Source: Reinekea blandensis MED297
Lineage (GTDB): Bacteria; Pseudomonadota; Gammaproteobacteria; Pseudomonadales; Natronospirillaceae
Length of the DNA: 64,000 nucleotides
Assembly: GCF_000153185.1 (NCBI RefSeq)
Contig: NZ_CH724150.1
Coordinates: 194,915 to 258,914, forward strand
Direction of reading: 5' to 3'
Shown: positions 34,675 to 46,324 of the stretch, in pieces
How the letters are laid out: each line of letters begins with the position of its first letter
Numbering within the stretch: position 1 is the first letter of the stretch
The notes under the pieces: generated by a model
What the model saw: only the letters and a program-made list of their open reading frames with translations
The model's database searches: none
Told to the model about the DNA's origin: nothing
Translations under genes and position numbers: made by a program

Positions 34675-36945
34675 ATGTTAAGCAAAGATTTAGAGTTAAC
34701 CCTGAACAGTGCGTTTAAGGAAGCACGGGCTAAACGGCATGAGTTTATGACTGTTGAGCATCTGTTGCTGGCGTTGCTGGACAATCACGCGGCGGCCGAT
34801 GTCCTGAGTGCGTGCGCGGCGGACATACCACAGCTGCGCCGAGATCTGATTGAGTTTATTGATTCCACAACTCCGCTGATTCCGGTCGACGATGAAGACC
34901 GTGAAACACAGCCAACGCTGGGCTTTCAGCGGGTTCTGCAACGCGCGGTTTTCCACGTTCAGTCTTCGGGTAAAAAAGAAGTAACCGGGGCTAACGTCCT
35001 GGTTGCGATTTTCTCTGAGCAGGAAAGCCAAGCGGTTTACTTCCTTAAACAGCAAAGTATTTCTCGCATCGATGTCGTTAATTTCATCGCTCATGGTATT
35101 TCAAAGGTGCAATCCGACGATGCAGAGCATCAGGACTTTCATTCTGAGCAGAGTCAGGAAGAGGGCGGAGCTGAAAGCAGCGGATCTAATCCGTTAGAAA
35201 GCTTTGCAACCAATCTGAATGAAGCCGCCGCCAACGGGCGTATTGATCCGTTAGTAGGTCGGGATTACGAAGTTGACCGTGTTGTTCAGATCTTGTCTCG
35301 ACGTCGTAAGAACAATCCGTTGCTGGTTGGCGAAACCGGGGTGGGTAAGACGGCCATTGCCGAAGGTCTGGCTAAGCGGATCATTGACGGCAAGGTCCCC
35401 GAAATCATGTTGGGCGCACAGGTGTTCTCCTTAGACCTGGGCGCGTTGCTGGCGGGTACAAAATACCGTGGTGATTTTGAAAAGCGGCTGAAAGCGCTGC
35501 TGGCTGAGCTTAAAAAGCGAGACAAATCCATTTTGTTTATTGATGAGATTCATACCATCATCGGTGCCGGTGCAGCATCTGGTGGTGTCATGGATGCCTC
35601 AAATCTGCTCAAACCAATGCTCAGTTCTGGCGAATTGCGCTGTATTGGGTCAACAACGTTCCAAGAGTTCCGCGGCATTTTTGAAAAAGATTCGGCATTA
35701 ACCCGTCGATTCCAGAAGATTGATGTCAATGAGCCGTCTGTGGATGAGACCTATAAAATCCTGAAGGGACTCAAGTCGCGCTTCGAAGAACACCATCATC
35801 TGAAATATACCGACAAAGCCTTGCGGGCGGCCGCTGAGCTGTCGGATCGATACATTACCGATCGGCATTTGCCTGACAAAGCCATCGATGTGATTGACGA
35901 AGCTGGCGCGGCTGAACGATTGAAGTCGGAAAGCAAACGTAAGAAATCGATTGGCGTCAATGACGTTGAAAAAGTAGTGGCGGCCATTGCGCGGGTGCCT
36001 GCGAAATCTGTCAATAAAAACGACAAAGAGTTGCTTGCAAATCTTGAACGCAACCTGAAGATGACGGTGTTTGGTCAAGACGAGGCCATCGAAAACATCG
36101 CTTCGGCTATCAAATTGGCGCGCGCAGGCCTGAAGTCAGCTGATAAACCGATTGGATCGTTCTTGTTTGCCGGTCCAACAGGCGTCGGTAAAACCGAGGT
36201 GACGAAGCAGCTTGCTGAATCGCTGGGCGTTGAACTGTTACGTTTTGACATGTCCGAGTATATGGAGCGCCACACAGCCTCACGGCTGATCGGTGCACCT
36301 CCAGGCTACGTTGGATTCGATCAGGGTGGTTTGTTGACGGACGGCGTAAACCGTCACCCGCATTGTGTCCTGTTGCTGGACGAAATTGAGAAAGCCCACC
36401 CGGATGTCTTTAACCTGTTACTTCAGGTGATGGATCACGGCACCCTGACTGACAATAATGGCCGGAAAACCGATTTCCGGAATGTCATCCTGATTCTCAC
36501 CAGTAATGCCGGTGCTCAGGAGATGAGTCGTCGTTCAGTCGGCTTTACTACACAGGATCACAGTACCGACGGGGTCGAAGCCATTAAGAAGACCTTTACG
36601 CCAGAGTTCAGGAACCGATTGGATGGTATTGTGCAGTTCTCAGCGTTGCCAGCTGAAGTTGTGCTTAATGTCGTTGATAAGTTCCTTGTCGAGCTTCAGG
36701 CACAGTTGGATGACAAGCGTGTGCACCTGGAAGTTGATCAGGCGGCACGTGAGTGGTTAGCTGAACAAGGCTACGACCGCAACATGGGGGCTCGCCCGAT
36801 GGCACGACTGATTCAGGAACGCATCAAGCGACCTCTGGCCGATCTGATCCTGTTTGGTGCATTGGCTGACGGCGGTACTGCCGAAGTGACCGTGGTCGAT
36901 GATGAACTGGATATTCAGATTCTGAATGAGATGGCGGAAGCCTGA
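34675..36945 (+). CDS. clpA: ATP-dependent Clp protease ATP-binding subunit ClpA
   Basis: Hexameric AAA+ unfoldase of ClpAP, 756 residues (E. coli 758). It has an N-domain of two Clp repeats (1-145) that binds ClpS. AAA-1 carries Walker [14 protein letters not shown] and Walker [16 protein letters not shown]-2 carries [13 protein letters not shown] and [12 protein letters not shown]. The region before the C-terminus should carry the ClpP-docking loop. clpP itself is not in the window. Transcribed with clpS. Confidence 0.98.
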   Translation: MLSKDLELTLNSAFKEARAKRHEFMTVEHLLLALLDNHAAADVLSACAADIPQLRRDLIEFIDSTTPLIPVDDEDRETQPTLGFQRVLQRAVFHVQSSGKKEVTGANVLVAIFSEQESQAVYFLKQQSISRIDVVNFIAHGISKVQSDDAEHQDFHSEQSQEEGGAESSGSNPLESFATNLNEAAANGRIDPLVGRDYEVDRVVQILSRRRKNNPLLVGETGVGKTAIAEGLAKRIIDGKVPEIMLGAQVFSLDLGALLAGTKYRGDFEKRLKALLAELKKRDKSILFIDEIHTIIGAGAASGGVMDASNLLKPMLSSGELRCIGSTTFQEFRGIFEKDSALTRRFQKIDVNEPSVDETYKILKGLKSRFEEHHHLKYTDKALRAAAELSDRYITDRHLPDKAIDVIDEAGAAERLKSESKRKKSIGVNDVEKVVAAIARVPAKSVNKNDKELLANLERNLKMTVFGQDEAIENIASAIKLARAGLKSADKPIGSFLFAGPTGVGKTEVTKQLAESLGVELLRFDMSEYMERHTASRLIGAPPGYVGFDQGGLLTDGVNRHPHCVLLLDEIEKAHPDVFNLLLQVMDHGTLTDNNGRKTDFRNVILILTSNAGAQEMSRRSVGFTTQDHSTDGVEAIKKTFTPEFRNRLDGIVQFSALPAEVVLNVVDKFLVELQAQLDDKRVHLEVDQAAREWLAEQGYDRNMGARPMARLIQERIKRPLADLILFGALADGGTAEVTVVDDELDIQILNEMAEA

Positions 36946-36977
36946 TCACATCCAATCAAAGTGGTACACCCAGACAT

Positions 36978-37006
36978 AAAAAAGGCACCCTAGGGTGCCT
37001 TTTTTT
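36978..37006. terminator. Bidirectional terminator between clpA and infA
   Basis: AAAAAAGGCACCC-TAG-GGTGCCTTTTTTT is almost fully symmetric with T runs on both strands, serving the convergent clpA and infA. Confidence 0.9.
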
Positions 37007-37024
37007 ATGACTTGAAGACTGTAA

Positions 37025-37243
37025 TTAACGAGCGCGGTAAACGATGCGGCCTTTCGTCAAGTCATAGGGAGTGAGCTCAACCTTAACTTTGTCGCCGGTA
37101 AGAATACGAATGTAGTTTTTTCGCATTTTTCCGGAGATGTGTGCCGTGATAACGTGCCCATTTTCCAGTTTTACCCGGAACATAGTGTTTGGAAGGGTGT
37201 CGAGAATTTCGCCTTCCATTTCAATTACATCTTCTTTCGCCAT
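37025..37243 (-). CDS. infA: Translation initiation factor IF-1
   Basis: 72-residue OB-fold protein that binds the ribosomal A site during initiation. It begins [24 protein letters not shown] and ends [12 protein letters not shown], the standard IF-1 sequence. It lies between clpA and the Bpt/Aat transferase genes, as in E. coli (clpA-infA-aat). AGG precedes the ATG by about 7 bases. Confidence 0.99.
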   Translation of the reverse strand: MAKEDVIEMEGEILDTLPNTMFRVKLENGHVITAHISGKMRKNYIRILTGDKVKVELTPYDLTKGRIVYRAR

Positions 37244-37347
37244 AGAGACCTTTACAAACCTTTGAGGGAATTAATCGGCGCGCATTCTGCCTGAAAAAAA
37301 GCCAATTGGCAAAGAAATGTGAAATTTTGCAGGCTTCGTCTTTCAAG

Positions 37348-38079
37348 TTAGTCGCGGGTAACCAATCGTTGCCAACGACCATCTACCAGTAACTCGATAG
37401 GGCGATAATCGGTTTTGTACTGCATTTTTTGACACCCGGGTACCCAGTATCCCAAATAAAGGTAAGGCAGATTTCGTTGTTCGCAAAGCTCAAGTTGACG
37501 CAAAATTGAAAACACACCTGGGGACAGGTAATCGATGTCGGGTTCAAAAAACGTATAGATAGCTGACAATCCACTGTGGAGTTGATCCGTTACCGCTACA
37601 GCAATTAAACGGTCCTGGTCAAAGTACCGTAGGTGCCATGAAAAAGGAGTCTCCGTAGCCAGAAAGTCCTGATAGCTGATTTTGGATGCCGGATACATAT
37701 CGCCGTCTGAATGTCGTTCATTGATATAACGCTCAAACAGCGCATAGTCTTCGTCGCGAAAAGTCGCGGGAGCGATTTCTAAACGCAGATGATCGGTTTT
37801 TTTCAGAACCCGCCGAAAGCGGCGGGTCATCTTGAAATCGTTAACCGGAATTCGGGCAGAAATGCAGGATTGGCAACCGCGGCAGTCAGGGCGATACAGG
37901 TGTCGGCCACTGCGCCGGAAACCGGATTGTGTTAGCTCTTCATAGAGTCGGGTGTCGTAGTTCAGTTCAGGGTCCAGGAACAGCGTTCTGGACTGTCGAT
38001 CGGGCAGATAACTGCAATCATGGTCCCCGGTTCTGAACAGTTTTATGGTGGTCGTCCTTAATGACTCAGAATTGCTCAT
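37348..38079 (-). CDS. bpt: Aspartate/glutamate leucyltransferase Bpt
   Basis: Transfers leucine from Leu-tRNA to proteins with N-terminal Asp or Glu, making them ClpS substrates. It has 243 residues of the ATE1-like GNAT family: the DHDCSYLPDRQSRTLFLDP start, cysteine-rich YRPDCRGCQSCISARIPV, and the C-terminal YLYLGYWVPGCQKMQYKTDYRP. It is 3 bases downstream of aat on the same strand. E. coli lacks Bpt; Pseudomonas and Vibrio have it beside aat. Confidence 0.96.
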   Translation of the reverse strand: MSNSESLRTTTIKLFRTGDHDCSYLPDRQSRTLFLDPELNYDTRLYEELTQSGFRRSGRHLYRPDCRGCQSCISARIPVNDFKMTRRFRRVLKKTDHLRLEIAPATFRDEDYALFERYINERHSDGDMYPASKISYQDFLATETPFSWHLRYFDQDRLIAVAVTDQLHSGLSAIYTFFEPDIDYLSPGVFSILRQLELCEQRNLPYLYLGYWVPGCQKMQYKTDYRPIELLVDGRWQRLVTRD

Positions 38080-38082
38080 GCT

Positions 38083-38808
38083 TTATTGACCCATCGCTTG
38101 CTGCAGACTCAGTGTCAGATCTTGTCCGTTCCCTAAGCATAGACGGTTTTTCTGATGGGGAAGGTACGATTCAAAGTCGTCTCGTCCGATCAACTCTCCA
38201 CCGAGCGAGGCGAGGTAAGGATTGTAAAGCTGACAATCGATCAGGTTCAGATCATTCTCAGCAGCCCATGCACTCAGTGCGATGAAGGCATATTTGGAAG
38301 CATTGCTGCGCAACGAGAACATGCTCTCGCCATAGAAAACCGAACCAATCCCTATTCCATAAAGACCGCCAATCAGCTGATCATGATCGTAGACTTCAAC
38401 GGAATGCGCCCAACCGGAGTAGTGCAGATCATTGTAAGCCGACTGCATATCTGATGTGATCCAGGTGCCTTCCTGACGAAGGGATTCATCGGCACAAAAT
38501 CCGATAACGCGTTCGAACGCCGTGTTGGCGCGAACAGTCAGTGCAGTTTGGCGGCGAAAATGCTTTTTCAGACTGCGACTGATGTGGGCCTGCCCGGGAA
38601 TGAGTACCATGCGCGGCGCCGGAGACCACCACATGATGGGGTCGCCTTGGCTGAACCAAGGGAAGATCCCTCTTTGATAGGCGTTTAACAGCCATTCTTC
38701 CGTCAGCTGACCACCGATCGCCAACAGGCCTTCCGGTTCTTCCAGCGCCATGGATGTCGGCGGAAAAGAGGGTGGTTGTTCAGCTTTCAGCAAGGTCAGT
38801 TGTGGCAT
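38083..38808 (-). CDS. aat: Leucyl/phenylalanyl-tRNA-protein transferase
   Basis: Adds Leu or Phe to proteins with N-terminal Lys or Arg. It has 241 residues (E. coli 234): PEGLLAIGGQLTEEWLLNAYQRGIFPWF, WWSPAPRMVL and GESMFSLRSNASK are diagnostic. The ATG at 38808 starts at the family's MPQLTLL. An in-frame upstream start at 38919 would add 37 residues reaching into ftsK and is rejected. The ribosome-binding site is weak. Divergent from ftsK by 89 bases and cotranscribed with bpt. Confidence 0.96.
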   Translation of the reverse strand: MPQLTLLKAEQPPSFPPTSMALEEPEGLLAIGGQLTEEWLLNAYQRGIFPWFSQGDPIMWWSPAPRMVLIPGQAHISRSLKKHFRRQTALTVRANTAFERVIGFCADESLRQEGTWITSDMQSAYNDLHYSGWAHSVEVYDHDQLIGGLYGIGIGSVFYGESMFSLRSNASKYAFIALSAWAAENDLNLIDCQLYNPYLASLGGELIGRDDFESYLPHQKNRLCLGNGQDLTLSLQQAMGQ

Positions 38809-38897
38809 AAAAAGTGTCACTAATTCAATAAGTTGGCCATCAATCTGTGTTATCTTATGCACTATTTTCAGGACTGCAAACCAGTAAAGGGGGCTTT

Positions 38898-41222
38898 TTG
38901 GCTGAACGTTTGAAGGCATATCAACAGGACGATCGGTTTACCGAGGTCAAATCGCGCTTTGTTCATGAGGCGATCTGGATCTCATCGCTCGCGATTGGTC
39001 TGTTCTTAAGCCTGGCTTTGCTGTCCTATAACCCAAAAGACCCGGGTTGGGCTTATGCCGAATCAAGTTCCGCTCAGGTGACAAACCTGGCCGGGACTGC
39101 CGGTGCCTGGTTAGCCTCATTTTTAATCAGCATGATCGGTATTTTCGCCTTTGCGCTGCCTATGATCGCGTTTTATCGGGCCTGGGTCGTGTTTCGGGAA
39201 CGGAAAAAGTCACAACCGTGGAACCCGCTGATTACGGCTATGCGGACGGTTGGCTGGTTGATGTTTCTGATTGTTGGCTGCGCCTTGGCAACCGTTCACA
39301 TCGCCAGTGATCATCTGGGTACCGCAGGCGGTTATCTTGGGATCGGTGTGTCTGAATGGTTCTTTCCGATTTTCGGCCTGACCGGCAGCACCGCCATTCT
39401 GATTCTGATTTGGTTCCTCTCACTGACGCTCGCCGCACACATTTCTTGGTTAAAGGTCGTCGATGGTATCGGTGCTTGGGTGTTCCGACAGGCTGGAGCG
39501 TTGCGCGATCGTTGGCTGCGACGTCAAAAAGCGGCATCTGAAAAAGCCGAAGTACGAAAAGTCGTTGAACAGCGCAAACAGAATCTGGAAATTCAGATTG
39601 AAAAACAGTCCAAGCGCAAGCCGCCTCAAATTAAACCGTTGAAGAAGAAAGCCAGCGAGCCCAGTGATCGTGTCGCCAAAGAGAAGCAGAAATCGCTGTT
39701 CGATGATACGCCTGTCAGTGGTTCATTGCCTGAGCTGGGACTGCTGACACCGTCGGACGGTGACGAAGCGGGCGGATTTACGGCTGAAGCATTAGAAGCC
39801 ATGTCTCGGTTGTTGGAAATCAAACTGAAAGACTTTGGTGTTCAGGCGGAAGTAACCGAAGTGGCGCCCGGGCCTGTCATTACCCGGTTTGAAATTCAGC
39901 CTGCTGCGGGCGTGAAAGTTTCCAAAATTTCCAATCTGGCCAAAGATCTGGCTCGGTCCATGGCGCTTGTCAGCGTTCGTGTGGTTGAAATCATCCCGGG
40001 AAAAACCACGGTTGGTATCGAGATTCCCAACGAGAAGCGTGCCATTGTCCGGCTCAGCGATGTGCTGGGGTCTCAGGTGTATGACAAATCAAAAAGCGTC
40101 TTGTCACTGGGACTTGGACATGACATTTCCGGTGCCCCGGTGGTCGCCGACCTGGGCAAAATGCCACATTTGCTGGTTGCGGGGACCACAGGCTCCGGTA
40201 AGTCGGTTGGTGTGAACTCCATGCTGTGCAGCCTGTTGTTTAAGGCAACCCCCGAAGAAGTACGGTTGATTCTGGTCGATCCGAAAATGCTTGAGTTGTC
40301 CGTCTATGAAGGCATTCCGCATCTGCTGACACCGGTGATTACCGACATGAAGGAAGCGGCAGGCGGCCTACGCTGGTGCGTTGCAGAAATGGAACGGCGC
40401 TACAAGCTGTTGGCTTCTGTTGGGGTCCGCAACATCGGTGGTTTTAACAAGAAGGTTTCCGAGGCGATCAAGAATGGCGAGCCCATACTTGATCCACTGT
40501 ACGACCCGACTCAGGCACTTGATCCGAGCGAGCCAGCCCCGGTTCTGGAACCATTGCCGTACATCGTGGTCGTGATCGACGAATTTGCCGACATGATGAT
40601 GATTGTCGGTAAAAAGGTGGAAGAGTTAATCGCCCGAATCGCGCAGAAGGCACGTGCTGCGGGTATCCACTTGATTTTGGCAACTCAACGGCCGTCTGTC
40701 GATGTTATTACCGGACTGATCAAAGCCAACATCCCGACACGGATCGCATTTCAGGTCTCATCAAAAGTCGACTCCCGAACAATCCTGGATCAGGGTGGAG
40801 CAGAGCAACTGTTAGGTCACGGGGATATGCTCTATATGCCGCCTGGTACGAGTCTTCCGATTCGGGTTCACGGAGCGTTTGTGGATGACGATGAGGTTCA
40901 CGCCATTGTTGCGGATTGGAAAAAGCGCGGCGAACCTGAGTTTATTGAAGAAATTACCAGTGGTGGCGACGCTGATGTGCCGGGTATTCCCGGCTTTGAG
41001 TCTGACAATGACGATCCTGAAGCCGATGCGTTGTTTGATCAGGCTGTTGAGTTCGTGACAACCTCACGTAAAGCCTCGATTTCATCCGTGCAACGAAAAC
41101 TGCGAATTGGCTACAATCGGGCGGCTCGTCTGGTTGAGGCGATGGAAGCGGCGGGCGTGGTAAGTCCGCCCGGTCACAACGGCGCCCGAGAAGTGCTCGC
41201 ACCACCACCTCCATCCATGTAA
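38898..41222 (+). CDS. ftsK: DNA translocase FtsK (short form)
   Basis: Septal DNA pump that clears and aligns the chromosome terminus. Start chosen is TTG at 38898, with AGGGGG 5-8 bases upstream, giving 774 residues, shorter than E. coli FtsK (1329) and near the Pseudomonas form (about 811). Four N-terminal transmembrane helices lie within residues about 30-180. A short basic linker (about 200-270) replaces the long E. coli linker. The RecA-like motor has Walker [13 protein letters not shown] and Walker [13 protein letters not shown]. The C-terminal gamma winged helix ([24 protein letters not shown]) reads KOPS sites. Confidence 0.97.
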   Translation: MAERLKAYQQDDRFTEVKSRFVHEAIWISSLAIGLFLSLALLSYNPKDPGWAYAESSSAQVTNLAGTAGAWLASFLISMIGIFAFALPMIAFYRAWVVFRERKKSQPWNPLITAMRTVGWLMFLIVGCALATVHIASDHLGTAGGYLGIGVSEWFFPIFGLTGSTAILILIWFLSLTLAAHISWLKVVDGIGAWVFRQAGALRDRWLRRQKAASEKAEVRKVVEQRKQNLEIQIEKQSKRKPPQIKPLKKKASEPSDRVAKEKQKSLFDDTPVSGSLPELGLLTPSDGDEAGGFTAEALEAMSRLLEIKLKDFGVQAEVTEVAPGPVITRFEIQPAAGVKVSKISNLAKDLARSMALVSVRVVEIIPGKTTVGIEIPNEKRAIVRLSDVLGSQVYDKSKSVLSLGLGHDISGAPVVADLGKMPHLLVAGTTGSGKSVGVNSMLCSLLFKATPEEVRLILVDPKMLELSVYEGIPHLLTPVITDMKEAAGGLRWCVAEMERRYKLLASVGVRNIGGFNKKVSEAIKNGEPILDPLYDPTQALDPSEPAPVLEPLPYIVVVIDEFADMMMIVGKKVEELIARIAQKARAAGIHLILATQRPSVDVITGLIKANIPTRIAFQVSSKVDSRTILDQGGAEQLLGHGDMLYMPPGTSLPIRVHGAFVDDDEVHAIVADWKKRGEPEFIEEITSGGDADVPGIPGFESDNDDPEADALFDQAVEFVTTSRKASISSVQRKLRIGYNRAARLVEAMEAAGVVSPPGHNGAREVLAPPPPSM

Positions 41223-41235
41223 AGGATTTCTCAGA

Positions 41236-41865
41236 ATGATTGGAAAAAAAATATCGGTTTTTGCTATCAGTTTCATGGTCATGGCGGCGTCCTATGCTGA
41301 TGATCAGGCTCGGGCTGCTCTTATCGAGCAGCTTGAAGCCCTGGAAACCTTATCGGCCGATTTTGAACAGAGAACGTATCAGGAAACCTCACCACGGGCT
41401 GATGTTTCATCGGGTACGTTTCAGCTCAGCAAGCCTAACCGTTTCCATTGGCATGTTCAGGAACCGTTTGAGCAGCGTGTCATTGCGGATGGGGAACTGC
41501 TCTGGGTATATGATCCAGACTTGGAACAGGCTACTTATCAGTCACTGAATCAAAACTTAAGTCAGTCTCCGGCGATGATTCTGACGCAACCGCGGCAAAC
41601 GCTGACCGATGACTATGGCGTGATTAAGGTAGCGTTGGAAGATGGCGTTGCATATCGCTTAACGCCAAGCTCAGACGACGCCATTTTCGATGAACTGTTG
41701 ATGCGCTTTGACCCGGCCGGTCATATCAATCAATTGCGAATTCTTGATTCTCTAGGGCAGGAAACTCAGGTCACGTTCAGTAATGTGGACGTGAACTCAC
41801 CGCTGGCGGATGATCTTTTTGTATTTACCCCGCCTGACGGTACCGACATTTTCGAGCAGATGTGA
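41236..41865 (+). CDS. lolA: Outer-membrane lipoprotein carrier protein LolA
   Basis: Periplasmic chaperone that carries lipoproteins from LolCDE to LolB. It has 209 residues. Signal peptide at about 1-20 (ISVFAISFMVMAASYADD, cleavage after SYA). The mature part shows LSADFEQRTYQE, the SGTFQLSKPNRFHWHVQEPFEQ beta strands and YDPDLEQATYQ typical of LolA. AGGA precedes the ATG. The stop overlaps the rarA start by one base. Confidence 0.96.
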   Translation: MIGKKISVFAISFMVMAASYADDQARAALIEQLEALETLSADFEQRTYQETSPRADVSSGTFQLSKPNRFHWHVQEPFEQRVIADGELLWVYDPDLEQATYQSLNQNLSQSPAMILTQPRQTLTDDYGVIKVALEDGVAYRLTPSSDDAIFDELLMRFDPAGHINQLRILDSLGQETQVTFSNVDVNSPLADDLFVFTPPDGTDIFEQM

Positions 41866-43184
41866 TGACGGACCTGTTTGATCAGGGGCATGCCTACCAA
41901 CCACTGGCTGAGGTGCTCAGACCTCAGACGCTTACCGATTACATCGGACAACAGCACATTCTGGGTCCAGGTAAACCGCTGCGACAAACGCTGGAAAACA
42001 GAAATCTTCATTCGATGATTTTCTGGGGTCCACCGGGCGTGGGTAAAACCACTTTGGCGAACGTGATCTCCAATACCGTCGAGGCTCGGTTCGAAGTGCT
42101 CTCAGCCGTTCAGGCTGGTGTAAAGGACATCAAACTGGTGGCTGAAAAAGCCAAGCAAGCTCAGGCTTATGGCGAGGTGACCGTTCTGTTTGTCGACGAG
42201 GTGCATCGCTTCAATAAAGCCCAGCAGGATGCCTTTTTGCCTTATGTCGAAAATGGTACCTTTATTTTTATTGGCGCAACCACGGAGAACCCGAGCTTTG
42301 AACTCAATTCAGCCCTATTGTCACGGGCCCGTGTTTACGTCTTAAAGTCGTTTACTGACGACGACTTCCGGCAACTGTGGCAACGGGCGAGGTCTCTGGA
42401 CGAGCGCATAGCAAAGTTAGCCATCGAAAATGACGCCTTAGACGGGTTGATCCAGTTTGCGGACGGTGACGCGCGTCGCTTTCTTAATTTTCTCGAAATT
42501 GCGATCGATTTTTTCACCTCCGAGGCTGTCATCACCCTGGATGATATCCGCGAACTACTCAGCCATCAGCCGCGACGCTTCGATAAGGGCGGTGAGAATT
42601 TCTACGACCAGATTTCGGCCTTTCATAAAAGTGTTCGCGGATCTTCACCCGATGGCGCGTTGTACTGGTTGTGTCGAATGCTCGATGGCGGTATCGATCC
42701 ACTGTATCTGGCCCGGAGAATGGTGCGAATTGCCTCAGAAGATATCGGTAATGCAGACCCGAGAGCATTAACCCTGGCTTTAAATGCCTGGGACAGCCAG
42801 GAACGGCTGGGATCTCCGGAAGGGGAACTTTCGCTGGCACAGGCCGCGGTTTATCTGGCCAGCGCACCCAAATCAAATGCCGTTTACACCGCCTTCAATG
42901 CCATGATGAGCGCAGTTCGGTCGTCTCACAGTGCCGAGGTGCCACTGCACCTGCGCAATGCGCCGACGTCGCTGATGAAAGACCTCGACTATGGACGTGA
43001 CTATCGCTACGCCCACGATGAGCCACACGCTTATGCCGCAGGTGAAGTTTACTTGCCTGATCACATGCAGGGACAACGATTCTATGATCCGGTGGACCGT
43101 GGTTTGGAACAGAAAATCCGGCAAAAACTCGACTTTTTAAAGCAGTTGGACGAACAGGCGCAGAATCAGGAGGATGAATCATGA
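41865..43184 (+). CDS. rarA: Replication-associated recombination protein RarA (MgsA)
   Basis: AAA+ ATPase acting at stalled replication forks, related to clamp loaders. It has 439 residues from the ATG at 41865, which overlaps the lolA stop by one base; a GTG one codon earlier is possible. N-terminal LRPQTLTDYIGQQHILG, Walker A GPPGVGKTTLANV, Walker B FVDEVHRFNKAQQD, sensor ATTENPSFELNSALLSR; the C-terminal tetramerisation domain contains RGSSPDGALYWLCRM. Conserved ftsK-lolA-rarA-serS order. Confidence 0.97.
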   Translation: MTDLFDQGHAYQPLAEVLRPQTLTDYIGQQHILGPGKPLRQTLENRNLHSMIFWGPPGVGKTTLANVISNTVEARFEVLSAVQAGVKDIKLVAEKAKQAQAYGEVTVLFVDEVHRFNKAQQDAFLPYVENGTFIFIGATTENPSFELNSALLSRARVYVLKSFTDDDFRQLWQRARSLDERIAKLAIENDALDGLIQFADGDARRFLNFLEIAIDFFTSEAVITLDDIRELLSHQPRRFDKGGENFYDQISAFHKSVRGSSPDGALYWLCRMLDGGIDPLYLARRMVRIASEDIGNADPRALTLALNAWDSQERLGSPEGELSLAQAAVYLASAPKSNAVYTAFNAMMSAVRSSHSAEVPLHLRNAPTSLMKDLDYGRDYRYAHDEPHAYAAGEVYLPDHMQGQRFYDPVDRGLEQKIRQKLDFLKQLDEQAQNQEDES

Positions 43185-43576
43185 TGCAGATGTCATTGTG
43201 GCACTGGGCCGTCATCGGCTTTGGCGGATCTTTAGGGGCGATGGCCCGTTTCGGCGTTGTGAGCTGGCTGAATCGTCTACACGGTAGCGCATTCCCATGG
43301 GGAACCTTTGCTGTGAATGTGCTCGGAAGCTTCATTATGGGCTTGGCTTTTGTGCTGTTCACCATAAAATACCCACAGGTACCCGGAAGTCTGCGGAGTT
43401 TTATTCTGGTTGGGTTTTTGGGTGCCTTTACGACCTTTTCCAGCTTTTCCCTGGAATTGCTGTCACTGTTCCAACAACATTTTATATCTATCGCTCTGAC
43501 CTATGCGCTAGCTTCCGTATTGATCTGCCTTGTGGCAGTCACGGCCGGCTACGCGACAGGCAGATTTATTTTTTGA
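43181..43576 (+). CDS. crcB: Fluoride ion channel CrcB (Fluc)
   Basis: Small membrane channel exporting fluoride, working as an antiparallel dimer. It has 131 residues and four hydrophobic helices. Motifs: GGSLGAMARFG, WGTFAVNVLGSFIMG, and GFLGAFTTFSSFSLE with the central Na+/fluoride-lining Thr/Phe residues. The start overlaps the rarA stop by 4 bases, so expression is tied to rarA. No fluoride riboswitch is seen or expected at this coupled position. Confidence 0.95.
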   Translation: MMQMSLWHWAVIGFGGSLGAMARFGVVSWLNRLHGSAFPWGTFAVNVLGSFIMGLAFVLFTIKYPQVPGSLRSFILVGFLGAFTTFSSFSLELLSLFQQHFISIALTYALASVLICLVAVTAGYATGRFIF

Positions 43577-43591
43577 AAACGTAAGGACTGA

Positions 43592-44887
<1,296 letters not shown>

Positions 44888-44899
44888 ACCCCTAGCATC

Positions 44900-44923
44900 A
44901 AAGCCCCATAACGGGGCTTTTTT
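44900..44923 (+). terminator. Rho-independent terminator after serS
   Basis: AAAGCCCC, loop ATAA, CGGGGCTTTTTT; 12 bases after the serS stop. Confidence 0.9.
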
Positions 44924-44953
44924 GTTTCTGACTGCCGGACATGGAGCCAAACC

Positions 44954-46324
44954 GTGGATTACTTTCCTTTATTTCACAAGTTTAACGGTGAGTCCGTATT
45001 GGTTGTTGGTGGTGGCACCATCGCGCTGCGGAAAATCACCCTAATTGAACGCAGCGGCGCTAACGTCCGCGTAGTTGCCCCTGAAATTCGGGAAGACATT
45101 AGCAGGCGTCCCAGTTGTCAGTGTGAGTATCGAGAGTACCGGGAGACGGATCTCGACGGTCATGCGCTGGTCATCTGTGCAACCGATAACACCGCGCTCA
45201 ATCAGGAAGTCAGCGATGCTGCGAAAGCTCGCGGTATGCTGGTCAATGTGGTGGACAGTCCGGATCTTTGTAATGTGATTTTCCCGTCAATTGTTGACCG
45301 AAACCCCCTCATTATTGGTATTACTTCGAGCGGTCGTGCGCCGGTACTGGCCCGTACAGTACGTGCAAAACTCGAAAGCACGATCCCTGCAAGTTTTGGA
45401 CATTTGGCAAGGTTGGCGTCCGCCTATCGCGAAAAAGTAAAACAGGTGATTACGTCGTCATCGGATCGGTTGCGTTTCTGGGAAAAGGTGTTGAATGGCG
45501 TCACGGCAGAACACGTATATGCCGGCCGGCTCGATGAAGCTGAACGCAGCCTGCAGAAGACATTGGATGATCCTCAATTGAGAGTGCAGGGCGAGGTCTA
45601 TCTGGTCGGCGCAGGACCGGGTGATCCGGATCTGTTAACCTTTAAAGCGCTTCGTCTGATGCAGCAAGCCGATGTGGTGGTATACGATGCACTCGTCTCT
45701 GACGCCATTATGGACCTTGTTCGTCGCGATGCTGACCGAATTTATGTCGGCAAGCGGCGTTCTGCCCACACCTTACCTCAAGACGCGATCAATGAACGTC
45801 TGGCCAGCCTCGCGAAAGAAGGTAAGCGGGTGTTGCGTTTGAAAGGAGGCGATCCATTCATCTTCGGCCGGGGTGGCGAAGAAATCGACCTGTTAGCCGA
45901 GCATCAGATTCCTTTTCAGGTGGTGCCCGGCATTACCGCCGCTTCCGGGTGCGCTGCGTACTCGGGCATTCCTTTAACTCACCGGGATTACGCTCAATCG
46001 GTGCGCTTTGTGACCGGACATCTCAAAGATGGTACGACGAACTTACCCTGGGAAGATCTGGTTTCAACAGCACAAACACTGGTTTTTTATATGGGCCTGA
46101 CCGGCATCCGTCAGATATGTGAGCAGCTGATCGTACATGGTCGCCATCCGGAAACACCGATCGCACTGATACAGAAGGGGACAACGCCTGAACAGCACGT
46201 ATGGGTGGGAACGCTGGCAACCATGCCAGACATTGTGGATCGGGAAAAACCACAGGCACCCACATTAACCATTGTTGGAGAGGTTGTCAGTCTGCACGCT
46301 AAGCTGAACTGGTACCAACCCTGA
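44954..46324 (+). CDS. cysG: Siroheme synthase CysG (trifunctional)
   Basis: Converts uroporphyrinogen III to siroheme, the cofactor of sulfite and nitrite reductases. It has 456 residues (E. coli 457). N-terminal precorrin-2 dehydrogenase/ferrochelatase: [14 protein letters not shown] site and [13 protein letters not shown]-terminal uroporphyrinogen methyltransferase from about 213: [34 protein letters not shown] and [22 protein letters not shown]. Its stop TGA abuts the TCA of the convergent ybiB with no base between. Confidence 0.98.
   Translation: MDYFPLFHKFNGESVLVVGGGTIALRKITLIERSGANVRVVAPEIREDISRRPSCQCEYREYRETDLDGHALVICATDNTALNQEVSDAAKARGMLVNVVDSPDLCNVIFPSIVDRNPLIIGITSSGRAPVLARTVRAKLESTIPASFGHLARLASAYREKVKQVITSSSDRLRFWEKVLNGVTAEHVYAGRLDEAERSLQKTLDDPQLRVQGEVYLVGAGPGDPDLLTFKALRLMQQADVVVYDALVSDAIMDLVRRDADRIYVGKRRSAHTLPQDAINERLASLAKEGKRVLRLKGGDPFIFGRGGEEIDLLAEHQIPFQVVPGITAASGCAAYSGIPLTHRDYAQSVRFVTGHLKDGTTNLPWEDLVSTAQTLVFYMGLTGIRQICEQLIVHGRHPETPIALIQKGTTPEQHVWVGTLATMPDIVDREKPQAPTLTIVGEVVSLHAKLNWYQP

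Noticed and set aside
38809-38919. Longer aat start overlapping ftsK
   Set aside because: Adds 37 residues not seen in the family and would cross the ftsK start; ATG 38808 matches the usual N-terminus.
43100-43181. Fluoride riboswitch for crcB
   Set aside because: crcB starts inside the rarA stop region; no crcB-motif RNA fold is possible in the upstream coding sequence as far as I can read.
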